Shown here piece by piece: positions 1-8,310 of a stretch of 61,148 nucleotides of DNA. The stretch spans positions 1-61,148 of the forward strand of contig NZ_CBYL010000021.1 in assembly GCF_000577335.1 (NCBI RefSeq). The letters are read 5' to 3'. Origin of the DNA: Faecalispora jeddahensis (GTDB lineage Bacteria > Bacillota > Clostridia > Oscillospirales > Acutalibacteraceae). The notes under the pieces are model-generated. The model made no database searches, had not been told where the DNA came from, and was given only the letters and a program-made list of their open reading frames with translations. The stretch's first letter is position 1. The number at the start of each line of letters is the position of its first letter. The translations under genes were made by a program, and so were the position numbers.

Positions 1-1266
1 AACTTGGTGTATTTTTTGCCCTCCCCTGTTATTTCGGGTTTTACCTCCGGCATTGCCATCATCATTGCACTGGGACAGATAGGCAATTTATTTGGGGTAA
101 CCCTGACAGGGAACAACGCGTTGGAGCGTGTGGCATCTATGGTGCAAAGGGGAGTAACCCCCAATTGGTACTCACTGGCAATTGGCTTGTTTGTAATTGT
201 ACTGATGATGCTTTGGCCTGTAAAATTGGGTGCCAGAGTGCCAGGCTCTTTGGCTGCGGTGATTACTGCCACAGTGCTTTCTGCGGTATTTGAGCTACCT
301 GTGCAGACCGTAGGCGCGATTCCTCAGACACTGATACATACCAATCGCCTGACCCTTACCTCTTTGTTGCAGATGGAACCCGAGGTTATTTTACTGCCTG
401 CAGTCAGCATTGCGGTACTTTGTATGATTGAAAGCCTGTTATGCGGCGCAGCAGCAGGGCGTATGAAGGGAGAACGAATGAATGCCGACCGGGAACTGGT
501 GGCACAAGGTGTGGGTAATCTGTTACTTCCCTTTTTTGGAGGTGTACCCGCCACAGCAGCAATTGCCCGAACCAGTGTAGCCATTAAATCGGGCTGTCAA
601 AGTAGATTAACCGGCATCATACAAGGCGTGGTTCTGTTGTTGTCTATGTTTTTACTGAGTCCCTTTATGTCCCAAATCCCTATGGCGGCTCTTGCGGGTG
701 TGTTAATGGTCACTGCATGGCGTATGAACGAGTGGGAAAGCATACGGTATTTATGCATTCATAAATTTAAAGGCGGCATCTCAAAATTTGTGATTACCAT
801 GCTGACCACTGTGCTGTTCGACCTGACTATTGCCATTGCCGTGGGAGTGCTATTCTCTATTGCAATCTTTGTGATCCATATTTCCAATTTGCAAATTTCT
901 GTCAGCGAGCTGGATTCAAAACGGTTAGAGTTGCCCATAGAGGCCAGCCGTCATATTCAGGTAGTTTATATTACCGGCGCCGTCTTTTTCGGCTCACTGG
1001 AGCAACTTGAAACCGGGCTGACTCAGGCAGATGCAGATGTATTGATTCTGTCTATGCGCGGCGTACCTTTTATTGACACCTCTGCCGTTGCGTTTTTGCT
1101 GGATTATTGCCGGGAACAGCAGAACAAGGGAGTTACCATCTTGTTTTCCAGTATTCAGCCAACAGTAAAAGATATGCTGGACCGTGCCGGAATTACAGAT
1201 GTGGTGGGCTCTGATTCTTATTATTTCAACGCAAAGGACGCTATTTTATCTCATTTACAAGAATAA
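1..1266 (+). CDS. SulP family anion transporter, 3' part (5' end outside window)
   Basis: Inner-membrane anion transporter of the SulP/SLC26 family (sulfate, bicarbonate or other anions; the substrate cannot be read from sequence). The visible 420 residues begin inside the membrane domain (PSPVISGFTSGIAI) and continue through many hydrophobic segments to about residue 300. A cytoplasmic STAS domain follows (about 315-415), containing VLILSMRGVPFIDTSA, the usual STAS phospho-site region. The reading frame is open to the window edge, so the true start lies upstream; the first in-frame TTG is not a real start. Only the leading transmembrane helices are missing. The family call is secure, the substrate unknown. 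Confidence 0.9.
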   Translation, partial: NLVYFLPSPVISGFTSGIAIIIALGQIGNLFGVTLTGNNALERVASMVQRGVTPNWYSLAIGLFVIVLMMLWPVKLGARVPGSLAAVITATVLSAVFELPVQTVGAIPQTLIHTNRLTLTSLLQMEPEVILLPAVSIAVLCMIESLLCGAAAGRMKGERMNADRELVAQGVGNLLLPFFGGVPATAAIARTSVAIKSGCQSRLTGIIQGVVLLLSMFLLSPFMSQIPMAALAGVLMVTAWRMNEWESIRYLCIHKFKGGISKFVITMLTTVLFDLTIAIAVGVLFSIAIFVIHISNLQISVSELDSKRLELPIEASRHIQVVYITGAVFFGSLEQLETGLTQADADVLILSMRGVPFIDTSAVAFLLDYCREQQNKGVTILFSSIQPTVKDMLDRAGITDVVGSDSYYFNAKDAILSHLQE

Positions 1267-1522
1267 AAGAGTGCTGCACATCGAAGCTTTTTATTTTTAA
1301 TAGAAACCGCACAGGTTTTTCCGTTCCAAATGAACACCATTCTTCCCAACACTTTGCACACCAATTAAAATCACTGATTGATTGAAAGCGATCATCTTCA
1401 GAACGATTTACTTTTGCAACTGTATCTATACTTTATGCGTTTTAAAAACATTTAAATTCTAGGACACCTTTCGGATAATTAATTGAGTTCCAGGATTCGG
1501 GAAACCGTCTGACCAGTCAATA

Positions 1523-1551
1523 TTGTGGTCATGGGAGCCGTATGATATAAT
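1523..1551 (+). promoter_or_regulatory. Sigma-A-type promoter before the broken membrane gene
   Basis: TTGTGG (1523-1528), a 17-bp spacer and a perfect TATAAT (1546-1551). It lies in the otherwise gene-free 330-bp stretch 1267-1596, where nothing else was recognised, and points at the pseudogene starting at 1597. Confidence 0.55.
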
Positions 1552-1596
1552 GAAACAATTGATTCCCATTTCTTAATGATACTTAGGATGATTCAT

Positions 1597-2264
1597 ATGC
1601 CTAAACGAAAGAAACCAAAAATGCCGCCATTATCCGTTGTGGATAAATTGATTTATTGTTTTCTTTTTCTAATTATTATTGCGATATCATTTAGTTTTTC
1701 TTATATTCCTGAACTGTTACATTATTTTACTTCATTTACAAACAATCATGTTTTTGCTGTAACAGCAGGAACCTCTTCCCTTTTGTTAGTGATGCCAACG
1801 CTCGTTGTTTCCAGCATCAGTTTCTGTTTTTGGATTGTAAAATACGGAGAAAAGAAACCAATCTTCGAAAAAAAAGAATTATTTATGGAGAACAAACTCG
1901 TAATATCTGTCCTTTATTTGGTCAACAGCATAAACCGAAAAGTGCAAATAACTTAAGTGAGAAAGCAAAATTGTATAAGAGGTTTATTTCTGCTTCTTTA
2001 TCGTATTATCTTTTGTAATTGGTGCCTTTGGCATATATTCACGCTACGAACTCACCAAAACTTCAATTGTGAAATACAATTGCTTAAATCATGTATCCAA
2101 TCCAATATCCACTTGATATGGTCACTCGAATCGAAATAGATGCTTACCATCATAATCAATACCGCTCCAGTGGGTGTTATACATTCTCATACACGTTTTT
2201 CTTTGATAATGGAAAAAACATTCAGTTTAAATATTCGGAGTTTCGCGATCTTGAATCCCTTTAG
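1597..2264 (+). pseudogene. Small membrane protein, broken by three frameshifts
   Basis: A once-continuous protein can be followed through three frames. ATG at 1597 (after AGGA at 1585) opens a lysine-rich N-terminus and two hydrophobic segments. At a run of eight A (about 1868-1875) the coding sense moves to another frame (IIYGEQTRNICPLFGQQHKP). Near 1997 it moves again (FIVLSFVIGAFGIYSRYELT), and near 2110 a third time (DMVTRIEIDAYHHNQYRSSG), ending at TAG 2262-2264. The last part looks soluble and extracytoplasmic. The family was not recognised. The 3' end touches the truncated integrase, so the natural C-terminus may also be lost. The protein-like character of every segment supports decay rather than chance. 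Confidence 0.6.
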
Positions 2265-2512
2265 CCCCATATCGTAGACGGGGGAAGTATATTGGACTTA
2301 CTTTCAATGTATTGATCGGACGCTTGTCGAAAAGTGAGGTTTTCGTCTTTGTTTTCTTTCTTCCGCTTATGGACATACTCTGATGCCAGATACTCTGCTT
2401 CCTTCCTGCTATCAGCAACAGAAGACTTGTATGGGCGCTTTCCATCCTCTCCTTTGCCGACATATGCAAGGACGCGCCAACTGCCACTGGGCAATTTTTT
2501 TGCTTTTGCCAT
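2261..2512 (-). pseudogene. int: Tyrosine integrase, N-terminal fragment only
   Basis: 83 codons from ATG at 2512, preceded by AAGAGG. The N-terminus (MAKAKKLPSGSWRVLAYVGK) is the arm-type DNA-binding domain of phage and Tn916-type tyrosine integrases. It is followed by the start of the SAM-like core-binding domain (LTFRQASDQYIESKSNILPP). The frame stops right after the STIWG motif, so the catalytic domain with its Arg-His-Arg-Tyr residues is absent. Full-length relatives run to about 370-400 residues. The cut coincides with the end of the neighbouring pseudogene, which suggests a deletion joined the two. It cannot excise the prophage. Confidence 0.85.
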
Positions 2513-2533
2513 GTAACATCCTCTTAAAACCGG

Positions 2534-2568
2534 ACATAAAATGCCCGGCCTATTGATTTTTGGCCGGG
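2534..2568 (-). terminator. Inverted repeat upstream of the integrase fragment, possible weak terminator
   Basis: CCCGGCC (2544-2550) and GGCCGGG (2562-2568) form a perfect 7-bp stem with an 11-nt loop. On the minus strand a short T-rich tract (CATTTTA) follows. It could stop transcription from the gene at 2656 or be an operator. Confidence 0.35.
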
Positions 2569-2655
2569 GGTTGATACAATATATTTGCGTTATACGTATC
2601 GGCTTCGGCTGGTCTGCCGCTCGTTCCCACTGCAATGGGGCGGGCGGTTTTTTTA

Positions 2656-3315
2656 TTAAAAAAATGATTTAATGCCTTCTTTCTGAAGAATCTGTGTAAG
2701 CAGATCAAATTTAAATTCTCTTATGTTATTTGTTGTACGTAATTCTTCGTTGATCATCTCTGTTAAAGTACGATTTTTAAAGTCTTGTTGAATAACGTTA
2801 TTTACTGTTTTTACTCTAAACCAATAGGGCTCAGAATAATAATATTTTAAACAGTTGACTTTTGTAGAGAGGCGTCCACCACGGATTATTTGTTTCCAAC
2901 AGATTGGAATAAGGCAATCAGCATTATAAAGCTGATACATTGCTGGATTCCATTTTTTAATATATTGCTTATCTTCGGACTTTTTATTACCATCAGTTGG
3001 AAGAGTTTCAGAGTGACTTACTAAAGGATTAAAAAGCGGCATACTATCAATATTTAAAAGACGTAAGAAATCTTGACCCGTAGGAGAGCCACATACAATC
3101 GCATAAACGTCATCAGGGTTAGATTAGCTTTTTGCTTCAAACATATAATATCGGTCAAAAATGTCTTTTCCTCCCTCGTCACTGGAAAAGGAATCTCCAT
3201 TAATAAGTTTGTTGAATGCAATTTGCAGCAGATCATAATTTTCGATAATTGTTTGCCGCTGCGCCTCTCCGCGGCAAGATAAATGTGGCATGTTCATTAA
3301 TTGCACATGATTCAT
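2656..3315 (-). pseudogene. Hypothetical phage protein with an in-frame TAA
   Basis: One 219-codon frame runs from ATG 3315 to 2656, interrupted only by TAA at 3126-3124 (codon 64). The sense continues smoothly across the stop: RYYMFEAKS, stop, then SNPDDVYAIVCGSPTGQDF. The downstream ATG at 3042 is in the same frame, so the second half could be made separately. No domain was recognised; the C-terminus is mixed charge and probably helical. It lies between the integrase and the ImmA-like gene, where immunity or superinfection genes are usual. A point mutation to a stop is the simplest reading. Confidence 0.55.
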
Positions 3316-3351
3316 ACTTAACCCACCTATAATTAATTGTATGATTTCTTC

Positions 3352-3773
3352 TTATGCCATTTTTCTCTGTTGTGCAGAAAAATAAAGGTCCAGCACTTTT
3401 TGAATAAACGGCTCCGGCATGTCAAAATACTCGGCCAATTGCCAGCGCTCGGTATACCCGTACTTTACTGCGATTTGCAGATCTTCAAATGTTATGTACC
3501 GCTCAATAGCCCACTTATTAGCCTTGTACTCATGCTTCTCAATCAAATCAAGCGGACTGCTCACTTTATGAGTGCAGCCGGTAGCACAATGGCCCAGCTC
3601 ATGGATGAGCATCGCCTTATACTTAGGTATACTTTCAAAGCAGGACAAATCTAAAAATATACCATATTTCCCATCTGCTTCAATCGTCGCAGCATCAGCA
3701 AAACCAATATCCTGCATAAACAGCCTTATTGTCTTTCTTTCAAATCGCTATATATTGTTGATAGATCGACCAT
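3352..3773 (-). pseudogene. ImmA/IrrE-family metallopeptidase, frameshifted near the N-terminus
   Basis: Phage-encoded zinc peptidase of the type that cleaves the XRE repressor to trigger induction. HELGH (residues about 39-43 of the 121-aa ORF starting at 3717) is the zinc site. Downstream helices (HEYKANKWAIERY) supply the third ligand region. A convincing start lies farther up at ATG 3773 (MVDLSTIYSDLKERQ), but that frame stops at TAA near 3727 and the rest is one base out of phase. Relatives I recall have both parts fused in one protein of about 135 residues. The product from ATG 3717 would lack the first helix. The partner repressor is itself broken. Confidence 0.7.
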
Positions 3774-3787
3774 GCTTTTTCCTCGAT

Positions 3788-3940
3788 TTATTTCTTTTTG
3801 TTGTCGTCTTGCTTTTGACTGAGCTTAAACAGTCTAGCCATTTCTAATAACTTCTGTTTGTTTTCTTCAGTTAGTTCCTGAGTTTCGGCGTGAAGAACGT
3901 AGGTAAAATCGTCAAAGGATATATCCTTTTCAAATGGCGC
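3788..3940 (-). pseudogene. C-terminal remnant of the prophage XRE repressor
   Basis: Reading the minus strand out of phase with the ORF at 3871 gives a good repressor tail, EKDISFDDFTYVLHAETQEL and on through LTEENKQKLLEMARLFKLSQ to TAA at 3788. This is the conserved C-terminal helix region of XRE (Cro/cI-like) repressors in clostridial phages, and it sits directly upstream of the ImmA-like gene as expected. The helix-turn-helix N-terminus is missing, replaced by the foreign membrane-protein ORF. The prophage therefore has no intact repressor. Confidence 0.6.
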
Positions 3941-4278
3941 TCTAAACGAAAAATTGTTATTCGATCTTCTAGGATAAATATTGAGTGAAAAGAATGCTTA
4001 TACCCTTCTAAATCTCCTAGTAAGTTTACTAATTGTCTATCACATATTTCATCTTTTGTAATGGTTTCTAGGTGGCCTTTAAAGGTCTCTCTGTACAACA
4101 ATCGGCTACGATTATATTTTCTCGCAGTCTTTATACGCTCAAGTTCTTTGCTAATACTACGAGTTTTAAAGGCCACAAAAATGGTAAGAGCAAAACCTAT
4201 TATTCCAAATAAAGTGTTTGCGGCGACGACAGTAGGAGAATTTAGCCAACTAATTAAGTTCTCAATAGTTATCACCAC
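3871..4278 (-). CDS. Single-pass membrane protein of unknown function
   Basis: 135 residues from ATG 4278. One transmembrane helix (about 18-36, TLFGIIGFALTIFVAF) is followed by a basic, probably coiled-coil segment (RSISKELERIKTARKY) and a cytoplasmic region. Base composition is lower in G+C than the early phage genes. The last 20-30 residues are read out of frame over the repressor remnant (3788-3940), so the natural C-terminus was probably lost when this gene was inserted. It sits where the repressor N-terminus should be, as a moron-type insertion would. Function not recognised. Confidence 0.6.
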   Translation of the reverse strand: MVITIENLISWLNSPTVVAANTLFGIIGFALTIFVAFKTRSISKELERIKTARKYNRSRLLYRETFKGHLETITKDEICDRQLVNLLGDLEGYKHSFHSIFILEDRITIFRLERHLKRIYPLTILPTFFTPKLRN

Positions 4279-4386
4279 TTTTCATCTTTAATTTGGAAAC
4301 GATCTAAAAAATATTCTTTTTTTTAATTTAACAGTCAATTACCTTAGGCAATTATTTGCCAAATGCGGAATGAAAGGAGTCAGCTC

Positions 4387-4641
4387 ATGAAAGCAACAGG
4401 TGTTGTGCGCAGGATCGATCAGCTGGGTCACTTTTTTATCCCAAAAGAGATTCGAAAGAACCTGAACATAGAAGACGATACTTCACTGGAATCTTTTGTG
4501 GGTGGTAGCAAAATCATCCTGCAAAAATACCAGCCAGACACATGGTCGGCGGGCGAACTAAAAGAGGCACTGATAGCAGCGGCTAGGGATTCCGAGAAGG
4601 ACCCTCTAGATTATCTGAGAATTCAAAGAAAGGAGCACTAA
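4387..4641 (+). CDS. AbrB-family (SpoVT/AbrB) DNA-binding regulator
   Basis: 84 residues from ATG 4387 behind AAAGGAGT; the upstream in-frame ATG lacks a site. The N-terminal half (ATGVVRRIDQLGHFFIPKEI) is the swapped-hairpin AbrB fold that binds DNA as a dimer. The C-terminus is an acidic helical tail of unknown role. AbrB-like genes are common as the first early gene of clostridial prophages and could act as an early regulator. It is the first plus-strand gene after the divergent immunity genes. It is intact, unlike most of its neighbours. Confidence 0.85.
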   Translation: MKATGVVRRIDQLGHFFIPKEIRKNLNIEDDTSLESFVGGSKIILQKYQPDTWSAGELKEALIAAARDSEKDPLDYLRIQRKEH

Positions 4642-4644
4642 GCC

Positions 4645-4809
4645 ATACACGACGCCTTGATTTTCGCACTGTTCACCTTCTGTTCGCTGCTGTCGGCCTC
4701 TTATGCGCGGCTGGCCGGCGAGGTGTACCGGCTGGAACGCAAGTACAATGACCTGCGCAGCCGAACAAACGACTCGTTCGAGGCGACGAGGCGACGCAGA
4801 ATGCTCTAA
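4645..4809 (+). CDS. Small single-TM phage protein, ATA at the start position
   Basis: 54 codons following the AbrB gene by 3 bp. The protein reads IHDALIFALFTFCSLLSASY and then a basic amphipathic helix (LERKYNDLRSRTNDSFEATR): one membrane helix plus a short coiled coil. AAGGAG is 8-9 bases before the codon at 4645, exactly where a start belongs, but the codon is ATA rather than ATG. No better start exists except an internal TTG. Either the gene is inactivated by a G-to-A change or it is weakly translated. Function unknown. Confidence 0.45.
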   Translation: MHDALIFALFTFCSLLSASYARLAGEVYRLERKYNDLRSRTNDSFEATRRRRML

Positions 4810-4955
4810 ACAGAAAGCATTTATGAATGTTGTCAAGTGGCAATGCACAGGCAAAAACATCGATTCATGACATAAAAAGGCCAGTTCGTGACATCTGCGC
4901 ACACAAAAACCTGAAGTTCCATTAAAATAATTCCCATATCATAGGAGGAATCAAG

Positions 4956-5015
4956 ATGAACTCGAAGAGAAAGAAAAAACCGCATCGGAACGGCAATTCC
5001 AAATGCGGCGCATAA
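4956..5015 (+). CDS. 19-residue basic mini-ORF with a strong ribosome binding site
   Basis: ATG 4956 follows ATAGGAGGAATCAAG, a near-ideal ribosome binding site. The product is 19 residues, lysine-rich, ending NSKCGA. The coding DNA overlaps a hairpin that is a good minus-strand terminator (4973-5008), so the ORF may be incidental or a leader peptide. It precedes the Spo0A-C gene by about 40 bp. Confidence 0.35.
   Translation: MNSKRKKKPHRNGNSKCGA
4973..5008 (-). terminator. Rho-independent terminator (minus strand)
   Basis: CCGCAT (4980-4985) pairs with ATGCGG (5003-5008), and GGAA with TTCC nests inside. On the minus strand the stem is followed by TTTTTT. No minus-strand gene ends here now, so it may shield the early promoter region or be left from a lost gene. 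Confidence 0.6.
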
Positions 5016-5053
5016 GTAAACATCTTAACTGCATTATAGCAGATTGGAGTGAA

Positions 5054-5407
5054 ATGTCAATGTCAATCAACAACATTACTCTTGCCCTGCAGGGGATTGG
5101 CGTACCTGCTCATGTGGTGGGCTACGAGTACTTAAAGTCGGCGCTGTCTATCTGCATGCATAATCCCAAAGCGATTTACAGCATGACTACCGGGCTGTAC
5201 CCGTCCATCGCCAAAACACACGGCACAACCGCATCAAAAGTGGAACGGGGAATCCGGCATGCGATTGAGATTTGCTGGGACCGCTGCGATATAAGCACGT
5301 TGGCAAGTGTGTTCGGGCCGGTTGTAGGAGCCCGAGCAAAGCGGTCCGCGAACGCCGAGTTCATCGCCGCGCTGGTGGAGCAGCTGAGGATGGAGGGCCT
5401 GGCATGA
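5054..5407 (+). CDS. Stand-alone Spo0A C-terminal-domain DNA-binding protein
   Basis: About 117 residues from ATG 5054 (or 5060; GGAG at 5046 fits the second better). It matches the output domain of the sporulation regulator Spo0A: an N-terminal helix set (NNITLALQGIGVPAHVVGYE), then the recognition region (YPSIAKTHGTTASKVERGIR) and the C-terminal SEFIA-like helix (here ANAEFIAALVEQLR). The receiver domain is absent, so phosphorylation cannot control it. Such phage copies could bind 0A-box-like sites and tune phage or host sporulation genes; that role is inferred. Intact and in the early operon, overlapping the next gene by 4 bp. Confidence 0.8.
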   Translation: MSMSINNITLALQGIGVPAHVVGYEYLKSALSICMHNPKAIYSMTTGLYPSIAKTHGTTASKVERGIRHAIEICWDRCDISTLASVFGPVVGARAKRSANAEFIAALVEQLRMEGLA

Positions 5408-5574
5408 TCACAGGATACAAAGGCAGCGGTCCGAAGAACGGCCGCTATGTATCCGCCGAGGACGCTCCTGCTTACGCCACGGAGCGCTGCGGTATCCGAC
5501 TTTCCGGGCTACCTGGGGATACCCGGGAGGAAATTTTTCTTATGCTAGAAGAATGGTTTTTCTCCGGCGACTAG
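5404..5574 (+). CDS. Small hypothetical phage protein
   Basis: 56 residues; the ATG overlaps the stop of the Spo0A-C gene (ATGA), implying translational coupling. The sequence is rich in glycine and charged residues, with no membrane segment and no recognised motif. It resembles the small uncharacterised proteins between regulators and the recombination block in Firmicutes phages. Confidence 0.55.
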   Translation: MITGYKGSGPKNGRYVSAEDAPAYATERCGIRLSGLPGDTREEIFLMLEEWFFSGD

Positions 5575-5606
5575 GTACCGGTCAAGCAGGATAAGGAGGC
5601 GTCGTC

Positions 5607-6514
5607 ATAGGTCAGCTGACACACGAAGAGTGGCTTGCCGAACGTCGGAAAAGCATCGGCGGCAGTGATGCCGCCGCCATCGTTGGAATGAACCATTATG
5701 TTACACCATATGCGCTCTGGGCGGATAAGATCGGTCGCCTTCCGGATCAGGCAGACAATGAAGCCATGAGGCAAGGCCGGGACCTCGAACAGTATGTTGC
5801 CGATCGATTCACGGAGGTTATCGGGAATCGTGTACGCCAGCATACTGCCATGTTTCACAATCCTGATTATCCCTTCGCTCATGCCAACATCGATCGGGCG
5901 GTCATCGGCGAACGTGCCGGTCTTGAGTACAAAACCACCAGCGTCATGAACCTGAAGAAATTCAGGAGCGGCGAGTATCCGGAGAATTACTATGTGCGGT
6001 GCGTCCACTATCTGGCTGTTACCAGCTGGGATCGGTTGTATCTGGCCGTGCTGATTCTGAACCAGGGCATTCGATTAAACGGGATCAGGCAGCGATCGAC
6101 GCGCTGATGCAGGCGGAGCGTGACTTCTGGAGCATCTATGTGATACCGGATATTCCCCCACCCGTGGACGGGCTCCCGCCAACCAGCGAGGCGCTGGGAA
6201 TTGTGTTTCCGGGCTCTGGCGATGATGAGGTCAAACCTCTTTATCGGTCAGAACTTCTCCAAAGCTATCTCAACCTGAAGGATCAGATTGCAGCGCTGCA
6301 AAAAGAGAAAGAGCACTGTGAGCAGATTTTAAAGCAAGATCTGGGTGACGATGTTACTGGCGAGTGCGGCGGGTACCGTATCGAGTGGAAACCACAGAGC
6401 CGACAAACATTTAATTTTCAGAAATTCAATAATGACCATCCCGAAATGGATTTCAGACTATATTTGAAAGAATCCACATTTCGGAGATTTTCTATAAGGA
6501 GCGAAAAGAAATGA
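5607..6514 (+). pseudogene. yqaJ: YqaJ-family phage exonuclease, frameshifted
   Basis: Lambda-exonuclease-like (PD-(D/E)XK) nuclease that resects DNA ends for the RecT annealase. N-terminal YqaJ features are clear: RRKSIGGSDAAAIVGMNHY, the charged RQGRDLEQYVADRF segment and the catalytic ANIDRAVIGERAGLEYKTT. The first frame ends at 6107. Sense jumps frame near 6065-6080 and continues (KRDQAAIDALMQAERDFW to QSRQTFNFQKF) to 6514, with a few residues lost. The start is also odd: AAGGAGG is correctly placed before codon 5607, but that codon is ATA. The first frame keeps the nuclease core but loses the C-terminus. Confidence 0.8.
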
Positions 6515-7393
6515 CAGGATCGATTCAGAAAGCAACACAGGCGCAAGCATCTTCTCTGCAGAATGATGCTGCAAAAAAGAGCGTCAGCACTTTGATCAGC
6601 AGCATCTCGACAGCGAGGGGTACGAAAAAGATTCAACGAGCTGCTCGGCGAGCGCACACCTCAGTTTATTTCCAGCATCGTTTCCCTGGTAAACGCAGAC
6701 GCCAATTTGCAGCGGGCCTTCTATGATGCGCCGGTGACTGTGATACAGTCTGCGCTGAAAGTTGCAACGTTCAATCTCCCCATTGATCCGAACCTCGGCT
6801 ATGCCTACATAGTCCCGTTCAACAACACAGTCAAAAATCCGGATGGCAGCATCCGAAAGCGCATAGAAGCATCGTTCATTATGGGCTATAAGGGCATGAA
6901 TCAGCTGGCGCTGCGTACCGGCGTGTACAAAACCATCAATGTAGTGGATGTCCGTGAGGGCGAGTTGAAGAGTTACAACCGCCTGACAGAAGATATCGAG
7001 CTGGATTTCGTGGAGGACGATGAGGAACGTGAAAAGCTCCCGATCATCGGCTGGGTGGGCTATTACCGACTAATCAACGGTACGGAAAAGACCATCTACA
7101 TGACCAGAAAGCAGATCGAAACCCACGAGAAAAAGAACCACAAAGGCCAGTATATGGGGAAAGGCTGGCGTGAGGATTTCGACAGTATGGCTATGGAAAC
7201 CGTGTTTCGTCGCCTGATTGGTAAGTGGTGCCTTATGTCTATCGATTACCAGAGGGCGAACCCTGGCACGTTAGCCGCTGCAGATGCTCTCGCCCATGGG
7301 CAGTTCGATGACGAGGATCCTCTTCCCGACGCTGTACCGCTTCAGGCGGAAGCGCAGGAGGTCAATCCGGAAACCGGAGAGGTACAGTCGTGA
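6511..7393 (+). pseudogene. recT: RecT-family single-strand annealing protein, two frameshifts near the N-terminus
   Basis: Annealase working with YqaJ. ATG 6511 overlaps the yqaJ stop and opens SIQKATQAQASSLQNDAAKK. Near 6602 the sense slips into a second frame (LDSEGYEK) and near 6629 into a third (RFNELLGERTPQFISSIVSL), which stays open to 7393. The remaining 228 residues from ATG 6707 contain the RecT core (FYDAPVTVIQSALKVATFNL, then NLGYAYIVPFNN) and an acidic tail ending NPETGEVQS. Two indels within 30 bp show loss of function, unless a shortened protein starts internally. Together with yqaJ, the prophage recombination pair is dead. Confidence 0.8.
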
Positions 7394-7473
7394 AGACAAA
7401 AGAGGAGTTTTCAAACGCATATTTTCTGATCTAACAAGACGGTGACAGTATTATTAGAAGGCGGTGCGCATTA

Positions 7474-8310
7474 GTGCTGAACAGTATATGGATTGAATTA
7501 CATCAGGAAATGCCGCGGCATCCAAAAACTTTGGCTTTGGCACAGGCGCTCAAAATCAGCCGTCGGGAAGCAGTCGGGATTCTTGTTGATTTGTGGACCT
7601 GGGGGCTCAGCTGCGCTGAAGAGGATGGTGGGCTGAAAACAATAGACGACGCCGGTATTGCCCTCGCTTTGGACTGGCCGATCAAGAAGTCCGGCACCCT
7701 TGTAAATGCCTTTGTGCAATGTGGTTGGCTGGATGATCTGGGAGGCGGAAAATACAGGTTGCATGATTGGTCCGATTATACCAGTAAGCTGACCGAAAAA
7801 CGTAAGGACGCTGAACGGAAACGGCGAGCAAGAAGAGCGGCAAATCATCCGGACGCGTCCCTGCCTTTTCCGCAAAATGTCCCTGGACAGCCCGCGGACA
7901 GTCCACTCCAAAACGCCGTTAACCCGCGCGCGGGTATAACCCAACCCAACCTAACCGAACCAAACCATCCTAATCCCCCTACCCCTTTTCCTGCCGCGGA
8001 AGAGTCGCCGGAACCGTCGGATGCGTTGCGTGGCGTTTTAGTGAGTTTTGAAAGTAATATCCATCCTCCGAAAGCAGCAGAAACCGAAATCTTGCGGGAA
8101 CTGTGCGAAACATATCCGGAACCGGCCGTTCTGGCGGCTATCGCGGAGGCCAAGGGAAAGGGCCGTAGTGCGAATTACATCAAGACCATCCTGGAGGGGT
8201 GGAAGCGTGACGGCGTAAAGCCAGCCTCTGAGCAGAAAAACGCAAGAGTCCCTACCTATGACCTGGAGGAATATGAAAAAATGTCCGGAGAAATGAGGGA
8301 TACGCCTTGA
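7474..8310 (+). CDS. Phage replisome organiser / DnaD-like replication protein
   Basis: 278 residues, GTG start behind AAGGCGG. The N-terminal 110 residues form a winged-helix phage-replisome domain (HPKTLALAQALKISRREAVG, then GWLDDLGGGKYRLHDW). A basic stretch (KRKDAERKRRARRA), a proline-rich linker and a C-terminal DnaD-like helical domain (YPEPAVLAAIAEAKGKGRSA, then KTILEGWKRDG) follow. Proteins like this bind the phage origin and load host helicase. The 80 bp before it hold only a 14-codon scrap (MKTKEEFSNAYFLI), perhaps the remains of a deleted gene. Open and apparently intact. Confidence 0.75.
   Translation: MLNSIWIELHQEMPRHPKTLALAQALKISRREAVGILVDLWTWGLSCAEEDGGLKTIDDAGIALALDWPIKKSGTLVNAFVQCGWLDDLGGGKYRLHDWSDYTSKLTEKRKDAERKRRARRAANHPDASLPFPQNVPGQPADSPLQNAVNPRAGITQPNLTEPNHPNPPTPFPAAEESPEPSDALRGVLVSFESNIHPPKAAETEILRELCETYPEPAVLAAIAEAKGKGRSANYIKTILEGWKRDGVKPASEQKNARVPTYDLEEYEKMSGEMRDTP

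Noticed and set aside
1-1266. SulP protein as the missing arsenite permease
   Set aside because: SulP/STAS transporters are unrelated to ArsB/Acr3, and the gene lies 17 kb away across a prophage.
2334-2516. Plus-strand ORF over the integrase fragment
   Set aside because: It is the complementary shadow of a clear integrase sequence.
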